Positions 1-7,108 of a stretch of DNA of 30,717 bases are shown one piece after another (positions within the stretch are counted from its first letter, which is position 1; the number at the start of each line of letters is the position of its first letter). The stretch spans positions 1-30,717 of the forward strand of contig JASLCW010000124.1 in the NCBI GenBank assembly GCA_030151765.1. Direction: 5' to 3'. The notes beneath the pieces are model-generated. The model was not told where the DNA came from, made no database searches, and saw nothing but the letters and a program-made list of their open reading frames with translations. This DNA comes from Marmoricola sp. (lineage in GTDB: Bacteria > Actinomycetota > Actinomycetes > Propionibacteriales > Nocardioidaceae). The position numbers were made by a program, and so were the translations under genes.

Positions 1-110
1 AGGCCGAGCAGGATGTGCTCGGTCCCGATGTAGTTGTGCGAGAGCATGCGGGCCTCTTCCTGGGCCAACACGACTACCCGACGAGCACGGTCGGTGAACC
101 GCTCGAACAT
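1..110 (-). CDS. clpC: ClpC ATPase, N-terminal fragment (cut by window edge)
   Basis: The first 36 residues are visible, beginning MFERFTDRARR and continuing through an EEAR..SHNYIGTEHILLG motif. This is the Clp N-domain signature of actinobacterial ClpC (Hsp100/Clp AAA+ unfoldase), which feeds substrates to the ClpP protease in the cytoplasm. Another ATG lies two codons upstream (position 116). The Shine-Dalgarno GAGGAG sits 8 nt before the ATG at 110 but only 2 nt before the one at 116, so 110 is preferred. The rest of the gene is outside the window. A ClgR-like palindrome and a possible -10 box lie upstream. The position next to lsr2 and lysS matches the mycobacterial order, apart from the plus-strand gene between them. 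Confidence 0.93.
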   Translation of the reverse strand, partial: MFERFTDRARRVVVLAQEEARMLSHNYIGTEHILLG

Positions 111-175
111 GTGCATCGCTCCTCAAAATCTGAACAGGCCGGTAGGGGCCTCCACCCCTCTCAACCGATTGCCCC

Positions 176-181
176 ACCCTA
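176..181 (-). promoter_or_regulatory. Possible clpC -10 box
   Basis: On the minus strand this reads TAGGGT, matching the actinobacterial TANNNT -10 pattern, about 65 nt upstream of the clpC start. No good -35 hexamer is visible. The ClgR-like palindrome would be centred near -43 relative to a start site placed 7 nt after this box, which is a usual activator position. This is inference from spacing only. Confidence 0.35.
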
Positions 182-203
182 CGTGTTCCGGGCAATCCAT
201 GGA

Positions 204-218
204 TTCGCTCTCAGCGAA
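204..218. promoter_or_regulatory. ClgR-like operator upstream of clpC
   Basis: The site is a perfect inverted repeat, TTCGCT-CTC-AGCGAA (arms 204-209 and 213-218). On the minus strand the core CGCTGAGAGCG agrees with the ClgR core pattern CGC-Y-NAN-R-GCG described in actinobacteria. ClgR is a Cro-like activator of clpC and clpP1P2 in corynebacteria, mycobacteria and streptomycetes. The location upstream of clpC supports the assignment; binding is not shown by sequence alone. Confidence 0.6.
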
Positions 219-275
219 ACAGTGGCGCCGAAACACTGCTGCAACCAGAACGGCGCAGCCCGCGTCTAGTGGGGC

Positions 276-1823
276 ATGACCATGACTCGCCGAACCATCC
301 CGCTCCTCGCCGCGGCAGGAGCCCTCGTGGCGACCACGATGGCGGCCCAGGCCGCGCCCCCTCGCCATCACAGCGGGCTGACGCTCACCACGCCGAACCA
401 CAACGTGAAGCTGACGATCTACGGCAGCGGCGAGGAGGGATGGACCGAATTCAACTCGGGCATCTACCTCCGCTCGCCGCGTGACCAGTTCGAGATCGAC
501 GTACGCCGTGCCGACGCCCGGAAGCCGCTCACCGCGACCGTGCGCTCGGGCAATTCGAGCTGGCGGATCCCGACCTCGCTGCTGCGCGGCTGGCAGGGCC
601 TCAAGGACGCCTTCGTGTTCACCTGGCATTCGCCCACCGGCGCCCTGATCGGCCGCTCCCGCATGGACTGGTGCCCCAACGACGGCATGGAGAGCCGGCT
701 GCGCCCGGACGCCGCCGTGACCTCGGTCTTCACCTCCGGCTGCGGTACCAATCCCTTCACCAAGGGACAGCGCTGGGGCATCGACCGCGGGTGGGCGCGC
801 CAGATCGCGGCCTACAACGTGCCGGTTCCGGCGAAGCTCCCCGACGGGCGAGTCACGCTCGACGTGGCCGTCCGGCCTGCCGTCGCGCGCGCCCTCGGCA
901 TCGCGGAGAAGGCCCGCGCGATCCACCTGAACGTCCGGGTCAAGCACGTCACCGAGACCGTCCCGCCGGACGCGGACACGGGTGCGGTCGGCCGGCCGGC
1001 CCGGGGCCCGCACAACGACTCCTCGAGCTCCCGTACGACGGCGCCCGCCGCACCGACTGCCTCTAGTGGCATCGCGGCACGGATGGGGGTCGTGCCCCGC
1101 AGCGCTCTCCCCGACCTGATCGCCCTCCCCGCATGGGGGATCTCGACCCATCACGGCCGCAAGCTCGACCTGCTCGACTTCGCCGCGACGGTCTACAACG
1201 GCGGCAGCGGCCCGATGGCGGTCGACGGCTTCCGGCGCGGCAGCAAGCAGGTCATGGACGCTTACCAGCTCTTCTACCGCGGGGACCAGCAGGTCGGATC
1301 CGCACGCGTCGGCAGCATGGAATACGACAACCGGCCCTCACACCAGCACTGGCACTTCCGCGACTTCGCGGTCTACGACCTGGTCAACAAGGCGCACAAG
1401 CGGCTGCGGACCAGCGGCAAGGAGGCCTTCTGCCTGGCCCCGACCGACAGCATCGACATGCTGGTGCCCGGTGCGCCCGCGGACCCGGGCAACGGCGATC
1501 TCTCGACCGCCTGCGGCGACCTCACCTCGATCTGGGTGCGCGAGGTTCTGGCCTCGGGTTGGGGCGACACCTACACCCAGCAGCGTGCCGGTCAGTCGAT
1601 CAACATCACCGGACTGCCCAACGGCACCTACTGGCTGCGGGTGACCGCGAACCCGGGACGCCGGCTGCACGAGGTCACCCGGCGCAACAATGTCGCCTAC
1701 CGGAAGGTGATCCTGGGCGGAACCCCCGGTAACCGGACGGTCAAGGTGCCGGCGTACGGGCGGATCAACAGCGAGAAGGGCATGAACTTCTCGGGCCAGC
1801 CGGTCCCGCCGATCGTCGACTGA
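276..1823 (+). CDS. Secreted lysyl-oxidase-like copper protein
   Basis: This 515-residue protein has an N-terminal signal peptide: Arg-rich start, hydrophobic core LLAAAGALVATTMAA, likely cleaved near AQA-AP around residue 27. The first half (about 30-225) is a beta-rich region of unknown family with a CP..C-type cysteine pair. A Pro/Thr/Ser-rich linker (about 230-265) follows. The C-terminal part (about 275-485) matches the bacterial lysyl oxidase (PF01186-type) pattern, with the His cluster SHQHWHF (His356, His358, His360) as probable copper ligands and a GLPNGTYWLRVTANP segment late in the domain. Family enzymes oxidatively deaminate lysine side chains; bacterial members act outside the cell, with unknown natural substrates. 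A second ATG at 282 is an alternative start. It is the only plus-strand gene between lsr2 and clpC, and its stop is 3 nt from the convergent lsr2 stop. Confidence 0.8.
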   Translation: MTMTRRTIPLLAAAGALVATTMAAQAAPPRHHSGLTLTTPNHNVKLTIYGSGEEGWTEFNSGIYLRSPRDQFEIDVRRADARKPLTATVRSGNSSWRIPTSLLRGWQGLKDAFVFTWHSPTGALIGRSRMDWCPNDGMESRLRPDAAVTSVFTSGCGTNPFTKGQRWGIDRGWARQIAAYNVPVPAKLPDGRVTLDVAVRPAVARALGIAEKARAIHLNVRVKHVTETVPPDADTGAVGRPARGPHNDSSSSRTTAPAAPTASSGIAARMGVVPRSALPDLIALPAWGISTHHGRKLDLLDFAATVYNGGSGPMAVDGFRRGSKQVMDAYQLFYRGDQQVGSARVGSMEYDNRPSHQHWHFRDFAVYDLVNKAHKRLRTSGKEAFCLAPTDSIDMLVPGAPADPGNGDLSTACGDLTSIWVREVLASGWGDTYTQQRAGQSINITGLPNGTYWLRVTANPGRRLHEVTRRNNVAYRKVILGGTPGNRTVKVPAYGRINSEKGMNFSGQPVPPIVD

Positions 1824-1826
1824 CGA

Positions 1827-2147
1827 TCAGTGCGCCGCGGCGTACGCGGAATTGATGTCGGCGGGGATCCGGCCACGCTCGGGAACGTCATAGCCGTTCT
1901 CCCGGGCCCAGGCCCGGATCTCCGCCGCATTTCCGCGATCGCTGCTGCGTCGTCGGCGTGATCCGGAAGCGCCGCCACCACGGCGTGCGTGCGCGACGAA
2001 AGGAGCGAGAGCGTCGCGAAGCTTCTTCGCATTCTTCTCGTTGAGGTCGATCACATAGTCCTTGCCGTCGAGCGCGAAGGAAACCGTCTCGGCCGCCGGG
2101 GACTCATCGATGTCGTCGATCAGGACGATATTCACCTTCTGTGCCAT
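1827..2147 (-). CDS. lsr2: Lsr2 nucleoid-associated xenogeneic silencer
   Basis: This 106-residue protein has the Lsr2 layout. The N-terminal dimerization domain (about 1-60) starts MAQKVNIVLIDDID and includes the DGKDYVIDLNEKNA motif. A basic linker follows, then a C-terminal DNA-binding domain with IRAWARENGYDVPERGRIPADI containing the AT-hook-like RGR. Lsr2 binds AT-rich DNA and silences acquired genes; it is the actinobacterial functional counterpart of H-NS. The gene lies 29 nt downstream of lysS, as in mycobacteria. Upstream, TAAGGT stands 6 nt before the ATG and may act as a -10 box for a leaderless transcript; the same bases (AAGG) could instead serve as a weak ribosome-binding site. 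Confidence 0.97.
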   Translation of the reverse strand: MAQKVNIVLIDDIDESPAAETVSFALDGKDYVIDLNEKNAKKLRDALAPFVAHARRGGGASGSRRRRSSDRGNAAEIRAWARENGYDVPERGRIPADINSAYAAAH

Positions 2148-2153
2148 AAATCG

Positions 2154-2159
2154 ACCTTA
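2154..2159 (-). promoter_or_regulatory. Candidate -10 box of lsr2 (leaderless)
   Basis: TAAGGT on the minus strand is followed by exactly 6 nt and the lsr2 ATG. The same geometry recurs at several other starts in this window. An AAGG ribosome-binding reading of the same bases is possible. Confidence 0.4.
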
Positions 2160-2176
2160 GCAACTCAATTCCAATT

Positions 2177-3673
2177 TCACTCGGGCCGGAGCAGGGGGAA
2201 GAGGATGGTTTCCCGAATTCCGACACCGGTGAGCAGCATCACCAGGCGGTCGACACCGAGGCCGAGCCCACCCGCCGGCGGCATGCCGAATTCCATCGCC
2301 TTGAGGAAGACCTCGTCGAGCTCCATCGCCTCGGCATCGCCGGCGGCAGCCCGCAGCGACTGCTCGGTGAGACGCTCCCGCTGCACGACGGGGTCGTTGA
2401 GCTCGGTGTACGCCGGCGCCAGCTCGACGCCGTTGATGATCAGGTCCCAGGCCTCGTTGATGCCGGGCTTGGACCGGTGGGCCTTGGCCAGCGGCTTCAC
2501 CGCCGCCGGGTAGTCCATGACGAAGGTCGGCTGCAGCAGGGAGTCCTCGACGAGCTGTTCGTAGAGCTCGACGATGATCTCGGCGACACCCCAATCGGGC
2601 TGCAGATCGACATCGCGCTTGGCGGCATGGGCGCGCAGCACCTCGGCCGAGGTCTCGACGTCGACCTCCTCGCCGAGCGCCTCGGAGACGAGGTCGAAGA
2701 TCGCCGCCTGGCGCCATTCGCCCTCGAGGTCGATCTCCGAACCGTCATGAGCCGGTACGACGGTGCGACCGACCGCGCGAGCGGCATCGAGAACGAGCGA
2801 CTTGGTCAGTTCCATCATCGTGAACTGATCGCCGTACGCCTGATATGCCTCGAGCATCGAGAACTCGGCGGCGTGCGTGGAATCAAGGCCCTCATTGCGG
2901 AAAGTCCGACCCAATTCATAGACCTTGTCGATACCGCCGATCATCGCTCGCTTGAGGTCGAGTTCGAGCGCGATACGAAGCAACATCGGCTGATCGAGCG
3001 CATTGAGATGCGTCCGGAAGGGACGGGCGGCGGCGCCGCCATTGGTCAATTGCAGAATCGGCGTCTCGACCTCGACGTAATCACGGTTGTCGAGCGTGTT
3101 GCGCAGGCTGCGGAGAACGGTCGCCTTGGTGCGCACGATCTCCCGCGGCTCGGGCCGGATCATCATGTCGACGTACCGCAGCCGCACCCGCGCCTCGTCC
3201 GACAGCGGGCTGTGCTCGTTGGGGAGCGGGCGCAGCGTCTTGGCGGCGAGCGCCCAGCTCGTCGCCTGCACCGAGAGCTCGCCGCGGCGGCTGGTGATCA
3301 CCTCTCCGGTCACCGACATCAGGTCGCCGATGTCGACGAGGCCCTTGAACTCGGTCAGCGATTCCTCGCCCACCTCGGCCAGCGAGAGCATCGCCTGGAT
3401 CTCGGCCCCGGCACCCTCACGGAGGCGGACGAAGCAGAGCTTGCCGGTGTTGCGCAGGAAGATCACCCGGCCGGTGATCGAGACGGTGAGACCGGTCTGC
3501 GTGTCCGGCTCGAGCCCCGCGTCGTCGTACTTCTCGCGGATCTCGGCGATCGTGTGCGTGCGCGGCACCTCGACCGGATAGGGCTGGACGCCCTCGTCGA
3601 GCAACCGCTGCCGCTTCTCGCGGCGCACCTGCATCTGCTCGGGCAGGTCGGAGGCGGTGTGCTCGTCAGTCAT
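2177..3673 (-). CDS. lysS: Lysyl-tRNA synthetase, class II
   Basis: This 498-residue protein is full length for bacterial class II LysRS. It begins with LPEQMQVRREKRQRLLDEG, followed by an OB-fold anticodon-binding domain (about 60-165, VSITGRVIFLRNTGKLCFVRLREG). The catalytic core shows motif 2 (GRTFRNEGLDSTHAAEFSMLE) and motif 3 near the C-terminus (GGLGLGVDRLVMLLTG). It charges tRNA-Lys in the cytoplasm. The start at 3673 fits the family N-terminus, and TAGCCT lies 6 nt upstream of the ATG, suggesting leaderless translation. Only 32 nt separate this start from the divergent dehydrogenase start, so lysS appears to have been cut off from coaX by insert A and to use its own promoter. Confidence 0.97.
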   Translation of the reverse strand: MTDEHTASDLPEQMQVRREKRQRLLDEGVQPYPVEVPRTHTIAEIREKYDDAGLEPDTQTGLTVSITGRVIFLRNTGKLCFVRLREGAGAEIQAMLSLAEVGEESLTEFKGLVDIGDLMSVTGEVITSRRGELSVQATSWALAAKTLRPLPNEHSPLSDEARVRLRYVDMMIRPEPREIVRTKATVLRSLRNTLDNRDYVEVETPILQLTNGGAAARPFRTHLNALDQPMLLRIALELDLKRAMIGGIDKVYELGRTFRNEGLDSTHAAEFSMLEAYQAYGDQFTMMELTKSLVLDAARAVGRTVVPAHDGSEIDLEGEWRQAAIFDLVSEALGEEVDVETSAEVLRAHAAKRDVDLQPDWGVAEIIVELYEQLVEDSLLQPTFVMDYPAAVKPLAKAHRSKPGINEAWDLIINGVELAPAYTELNDPVVQRERLTEQSLRAAAGDAEAMELDEVFLKAMEFGMPPAGGLGLGVDRLVMLLTGVGIRETILFPLLRPE

Positions 3674-3679
3674 GGGGCA

Positions 3680-3685
3680 AGGCTA
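3680..3685 (-). promoter_or_regulatory. Candidate -10 box of lysS (leaderless)
   Basis: On the minus strand this is TAGCCT followed by 6 nt and the lysS ATG. No ribosome-binding site is visible, consistent with transcription starting at or next to the A of ATG. Confidence 0.5.
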
Positions 3686-3688
3686 TCG

Positions 3689-3707
3689 ATGGCAGACTGC
3701 CTGCCAT
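3689..3707. repeat. Inverted repeat overlapping the dehydrogenase start codon
   Basis: ATGGCAG (3689-3695) and CTGCCAT (3701-3707) form a perfect 7-bp inverted repeat around ACTGC. The right arm includes the first two bases of the dehydrogenase ATG. It could be an operator in the 32-nt divergent promoter region or a hairpin occluding the start; it may also be chance. Confidence 0.35.
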
Positions 3708-4835
3708 GAAGGCAGTCGTCTGTCATGAGTCCGCGCTGACCGTCGAGGAGCTCCCCGACCCGGTCCCCGGTCCGGGTCAGATCCTGATCGAGGTGACCCG
3801 CTGCGGCATCTGCGGCTCCGACCTGCACATGCGCAACCACGGCGACGTCATCGCGGACATGAGCGAACTGATCGGCCTCGACGGGATCATGCGCCTGCGC
3901 GATCGCGTGGTGATGGGTCACGAGTTCAGCGGCCGGGTCCTCGAGTACGGCCCGAAGACCCGGAAGCATTGGAAGAAGGGGCAGTTGGTCGTCGCGCTGC
4001 CGATGGTGCGGACCGATGGCGTCGCGGGCATGACCGGCCTCGCCGCGAACGCACCCGGCGGGTACGCCGAGAAGGTCGTCGTCCAGGAGTCGCTCACCTT
4101 CCCGGTCCCCGACAAGGTGAGCGCGGATGCCGCCGCCATGACCGAGCCGCTGGCCGTCGCGTGGCACGCCGTACGACGCGGCAAGGTGGGCAAGGGCGAG
4201 ACCGCGGTGGTGATCGGCTGTGGCCCGATCGGACTCGCGGTCATCCTGATGCTCAAGGCGCACGGCGTGAAGACCGTCATCGCCGCCGTGAGCTCGCGGT
4301 GCGGTGCGGCGCCGACCTGGTCGTCGACCCGGCGGAGACCTCGCCGTGGGAGCACTTCGAGACGACCAAGCACATCACCGATGCGAAGAAGCTGCTCGGC
4401 ACAGCCTTCGACGCCATGGAGCAGTTGCGCAAGATCCCGCTGCTCCCCTGGAACAGGCTGATGCACGCCGCCGATGCCGTGGGTGCCGCCGTACCGAAGG
4501 GCCCGGTGGTCTTCGAGTGCGTCGGCGTACCGGGGATCATCGACCAGATCGTGAAGAGCGCACCGCTACGCAGCCGCGTCGTCGTGGTGGGCGTGTGCAT
4601 GGAGCCGGACACCTTCCAGCCGGCCATGGCGATCAACAAGGAGATCGACCTGCGCTTCGTCTTCGCCTACGACCCGGCGGAATTCCACGACACCCTGCAG
4701 ATGATCGCGTCCGGCAAGGTCGACCCGACGCCGCTCATCACCGGGACCGTGGGGCTCGACGGCGTCGAGGGCGCCTTCGACGACCTCGGATCGGCCGACC
4801 GGCACGCCAAGATCCTCATCGATCCGCGCCTCTGA
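3706..4835 (+). pseudogene. Zinc-type alcohol dehydrogenase, frameshifted by a small deletion
   Basis: Two overlapping frames together make one medium-chain dehydrogenase. The first frame gives the GroES-like catalytic domain (GICGSD with Cys36, GHEFSG with His72) and the Rossmann start VVIGCGPIGLAVILMLKAHG. Around 4282-4290 the frame changes, and the second frame carries on with RRELAVRCGADLVVDP through ILIDPRL and the stop at 4835. Correcting it needs 3n+1 extra bases. In relatives the segment after beta-strand 2 (a D-F-S-like stretch) is longer by roughly six residues, so a deletion of about 16-19 nt is likely. The lost piece includes the acidic residue that binds the NAD ribose. The structural-zinc cysteine quartet is absent, as in some subfamilies. 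A sequencing or assembly error cannot be excluded. If real, the protein truncates at 4461 and is probably inactive. Confidence 0.82.
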
Positions 4836-4879
4836 CAATCGGATCGGTTGGCAGATGCGCAAATCACTGACAGAATCCT

Positions 4880-4903
4880 CAGCGAAAGAGGCTTCGCTGT
4901 TTT
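4880..4903 (+). terminator. Intrinsic terminator after the dehydrogenase
   Basis: CAGCGAA (4880-4886), loop AGAGGC and TTCGCTG (4893-4899) form a perfect 7-bp stem followed by TTTT (4900-4903). It lies 45 nt after the dehydrogenase stop and before the aminotransferase, so it probably ends dehydrogenase transcription. The short T tract makes its strength uncertain. Confidence 0.55.
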
Positions 4904-4909
4904 GAATCA

Positions 4910-4923
4910 GTCGCCACGGCGAC
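4910..4923. repeat. Palindrome just before the aminotransferase ribosome-binding site
   Basis: GTCGCC-AC-GGCGAC is a perfect 6-bp inverted repeat ending directly before the GAAAGAGG ribosome-binding sequence. It may be an operator half-site pair or an RNA hairpin affecting initiation. No known regulator was recognised. Confidence 0.3.
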
Positions 4924-4937
4924 GAAAGAGGTACACC

Positions 4938-6341
4938 ATGACTTCCGCATTCCCGGCGCCCGAGCAGGGCACCCGTCGCCAGTTGCCGACGAACCACAAG
5001 CCGATCGACCCCGACAAGGTCCAGCGCCTGCTGGCCGCGGAGTGGGAGAAGTTCACCGCCGGTACGCCGGCCTCCGGCATCGAGAACAAGCGCGCCAGCA
5101 ATTCGCTGCCCCTCGGGGTGACCTCGTCCTTCCAGCACTGGGACCCGTACCCGATCTCGATCGCCTCGGCGCGCGGCGCCTGGCTGACCGATGTCGACGG
5201 CCGCAAGCTGCTCGACCTCTCCATGGGCTTCGGCGCCATGATGGTCGGCCACCTGAACCCGACCGTCGTCGAGCGGGTCACCGACGCCCTCAACAACACC
5301 GGCACCCTCTTCGTCACCCCGTCGCCGACCGCGACGACCGTGGCCGAGAAGTTCCAGGAGCGCTTCGGCCTCGGCATGATCCGCTTCACCAACTCCGGCA
5401 CCGAGTCGCTGATGTACGCGATCCGCTCGGCGCGCGCCTACACCGGCCGCAAGGCGATCATCAAGATCGAGGGCGGCTACCACGGCGGCTACGACCCGCT
5501 GCAGATCTCGGTGAAGCCGGCCCTGGAGGACATCGGCCCGGCCGAGGCCCCGATCCCCGAGGTCCCCTTCGACGTCGAGGCCGGCACCGTCTACGTGACG
5601 CCGTACAACGACCTGCCCTACCTGACCAAGCTCCTCGAAGAGCACGGCAAGGAGATCGCCTGCGTCGTCATCGAGCCGGTCATCGAGAACCTGTCGATCG
5701 TGCTCCCCGACGCGGGCTACCTGGCCGGCGTACGGGCCGCCTGTGACGCGCACGGCGCGCTGCTGATCTTCGACGAGGTCAAGACCGGCCTCACCGCCGG
5801 GTACGCCGGCGCCTCGCAGCGCCTCGGCGTGAAGCCCGACCTGGTCACCCTGGCCAAGAGCATCGGCGGCGGCCTGCCCGTCGCCGCCTTCGGTGGCACC
5901 AAGGAGGTCATGGAGGTCGTCGTCGACGGTCGCATGGCGCACTTCGGCACCTACAACGGCAACCCGCTCGTGATGGCCGCCGCGGGCGCCGTGCACGACC
6001 TGTGCACCCCTGAGGTCCTCGAGGCCGCCGAGGGCGTCAATGTCCGCGCCCAGGAGCAGCTCGACGCGATCATCGCCGAGTACGAGCTGCCCGCCCAGAC
6101 CGTCGGCTTCGGCCTCAAGGGCTGTGTCACCTGGTCGGCCACCCCGGTCCGCAACTACCGCGACTACAAGGCCACCGACTTCGGCGCCGCCGAGCTCAGC
6201 TGGCTGTGGGGCGTCAACCGCGGCTGCCTGACCCCGCCCGGACTCGACGAGCAGTGGCTGGTCTCGCTCGCCCACACCGACGAGGACATGCAGACGCTGG
6301 TCGGCGAGTTCCGCGAGCTGGCGCAGGCCCTGCGCGCCTAG
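4938..6341 (+). CDS. Class III (PLP) aminotransferase, glutamate-1-semialdehyde aminomutase-like
   Basis: This 467-residue protein is a fold-type I PLP enzyme. Visible class III features are FTNSGTES for phosphate binding (about residues 150-157), GGYHGGYD, the FDEVKTGL acidic motif, and the Schiff-base lysine Lys307 in TLAKSIGGGLP. Sequence style is close to HemL and related mutases, but it is longer than HemL (about 430 residues), and a biosynthetic HemL role is not supported by neighbours. The substrate is unknown. An upstream in-frame ATG exists at 4848, but AAAGAGG lies 6 nt before the ATG at 4938, which decides the start. It follows a broken dehydrogenase; the pair could once have converted an alcohol to an aldehyde/ketone and then to an amine (inference). 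Its stop overlaps the convergent coaX stop by 4 nt. Confidence 0.88.
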   Translation: MTSAFPAPEQGTRRQLPTNHKPIDPDKVQRLLAAEWEKFTAGTPASGIENKRASNSLPLGVTSSFQHWDPYPISIASARGAWLTDVDGRKLLDLSMGFGAMMVGHLNPTVVERVTDALNNTGTLFVTPSPTATTVAEKFQERFGLGMIRFTNSGTESLMYAIRSARAYTGRKAIIKIEGGYHGGYDPLQISVKPALEDIGPAEAPIPEVPFDVEAGTVYVTPYNDLPYLTKLLEEHGKEIACVVIEPVIENLSIVLPDAGYLAGVRAACDAHGALLIFDEVKTGLTAGYAGASQRLGVKPDLVTLAKSIGGGLPVAAFGGTKEVMEVVVDGRMAHFGTYNGNPLVMAAAGAVHDLCTPEVLEAAEGVNVRAQEQLDAIIAEYELPAQTVGFGLKGCVTWSATPVRNYRDYKATDFGAAELSWLWGVNRGCLTPPGLDEQWLVSLAHTDEDMQTLVGEFRELAQALRA

Positions 6342-7108
6342 CGATTGCGGGCGAAGACCAGCTCGAGACCCAGCAGCGTCAGCCAGGGCTGATGGTCGGT
6401 GAAGGTGCCGCATTCCGAGACGACGACCGGCGCGAGCCCGCCGGTGGCGACGACGTTGACCTTCTCCTCACCCAGCTCCGCGATCATCCGGGCGACGATG
6501 CCGTCGACCTGCCCGGCGAATCCGTAGAGCATCCCGGACTGCAGCGCCTCGACGGTGTTCTTCGCGATCACCGACCGCGGGCGGAGCAGTTCGACCTTGC
6601 GCAGCTGGGCTCCGCGACGACCGAGCGCCTCCAGGGAGATGTCGATGCCGGGGGCGATCGCGCCGCCGACGTACTCGCCGCGAGCGCTCACCACGTCGAA
6701 GGTCGTGGCGGTGCCGAAGTCGACCACGATCGACGGGCCCTCGTACAGATGCGCAGCGGCCAGCGCGTTGACGACGCGGTCCGCGCCGACCTCGCGCGGA
6801 TTGTCCATCAGCACGGGTACGCCGGTGCGCACGCCGGGTTCGACGACAACGGCCGGGACCTCGGCGAAGAAGCGAGCCAGGGTCTCGCGCCACTCGTGCA
6901 GCACGGACGGGACCGTCGCGCAGACCGCGATCCCCGTCGGCGGATCGGCGTACTCACTGCCGGAGACCAGGCCGCGGAGCAGCAACCCCCATTCGTCCGC
7001 CGTACGACGCTCGTCCGTTGCCACCCGCCAGTGGTCGAGCACCTGCCCGTCGCGCAGAAGACCCAGCGTGGTGTGCGAATTCCCGATGTCGGCGCAAAGG
7101 AGAACCAT
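6338..7108 (-). CDS. coaX: Type III pantothenate kinase
   Basis: This 256-residue protein carries out the first step of CoA synthesis, ATP-dependent phosphorylation of pantothenate. It shows the ASKHA-fold CoaX motifs DIGNSHTTLG at the N-terminus, PGVRTGVPVLMDNPREVGAD in the middle, VDFGTATTFDVV with the catalytic-region Asp, and GGAIAPGIDISLEAL. A GTG at 7111 is possible, but the ATG at 7108 has GAGGAG at 5 nt spacing and forms a TGATG overlap with the nadC stop. This indicates translational coupling with nadC. It is the last gene of the DUF2520-panC-panD-nadB-nadC-coaX unit and supplies the step directly after pantothenate made by PanC and PanD. Confidence 0.95.
   Translation of the reverse strand: MVLLCADIGNSHTTLGLLRDGQVLDHWRVATDERRTADEWGLLLRGLVSGSEYADPPTGIAVCATVPSVLHEWRETLARFFAEVPAVVVEPGVRTGVPVLMDNPREVGADRVVNALAAAHLYEGPSIVVDFGTATTFDVVSARGEYVGGAIAPGIDISLEALGRRGAQLRKVELLRPRSVIAKNTVEALQSGMLYGFAGQVDGIVARMIAELGEEKVNVVATGGLAPVVVSECGTFTDHQPWLTLLGLELVFARNR

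Noticed and set aside
2477..3709. 410-codon plus-strand open frame
   Set aside because: Antisense to lysS, which is certain.
4938..6341. Annotation as HemL (heme synthesis)
   Set aside because: The enzyme class fits, but length, N-terminus and neighbourhood do not specifically support glutamate-1-semialdehyde aminomutase.
4566..6413. 615-codon minus-strand open frame over the aminotransferase
   Set aside because: Shadow of the aminotransferase; no recognisable motif, and coaX occupies the minus strand from 6338 in another frame.
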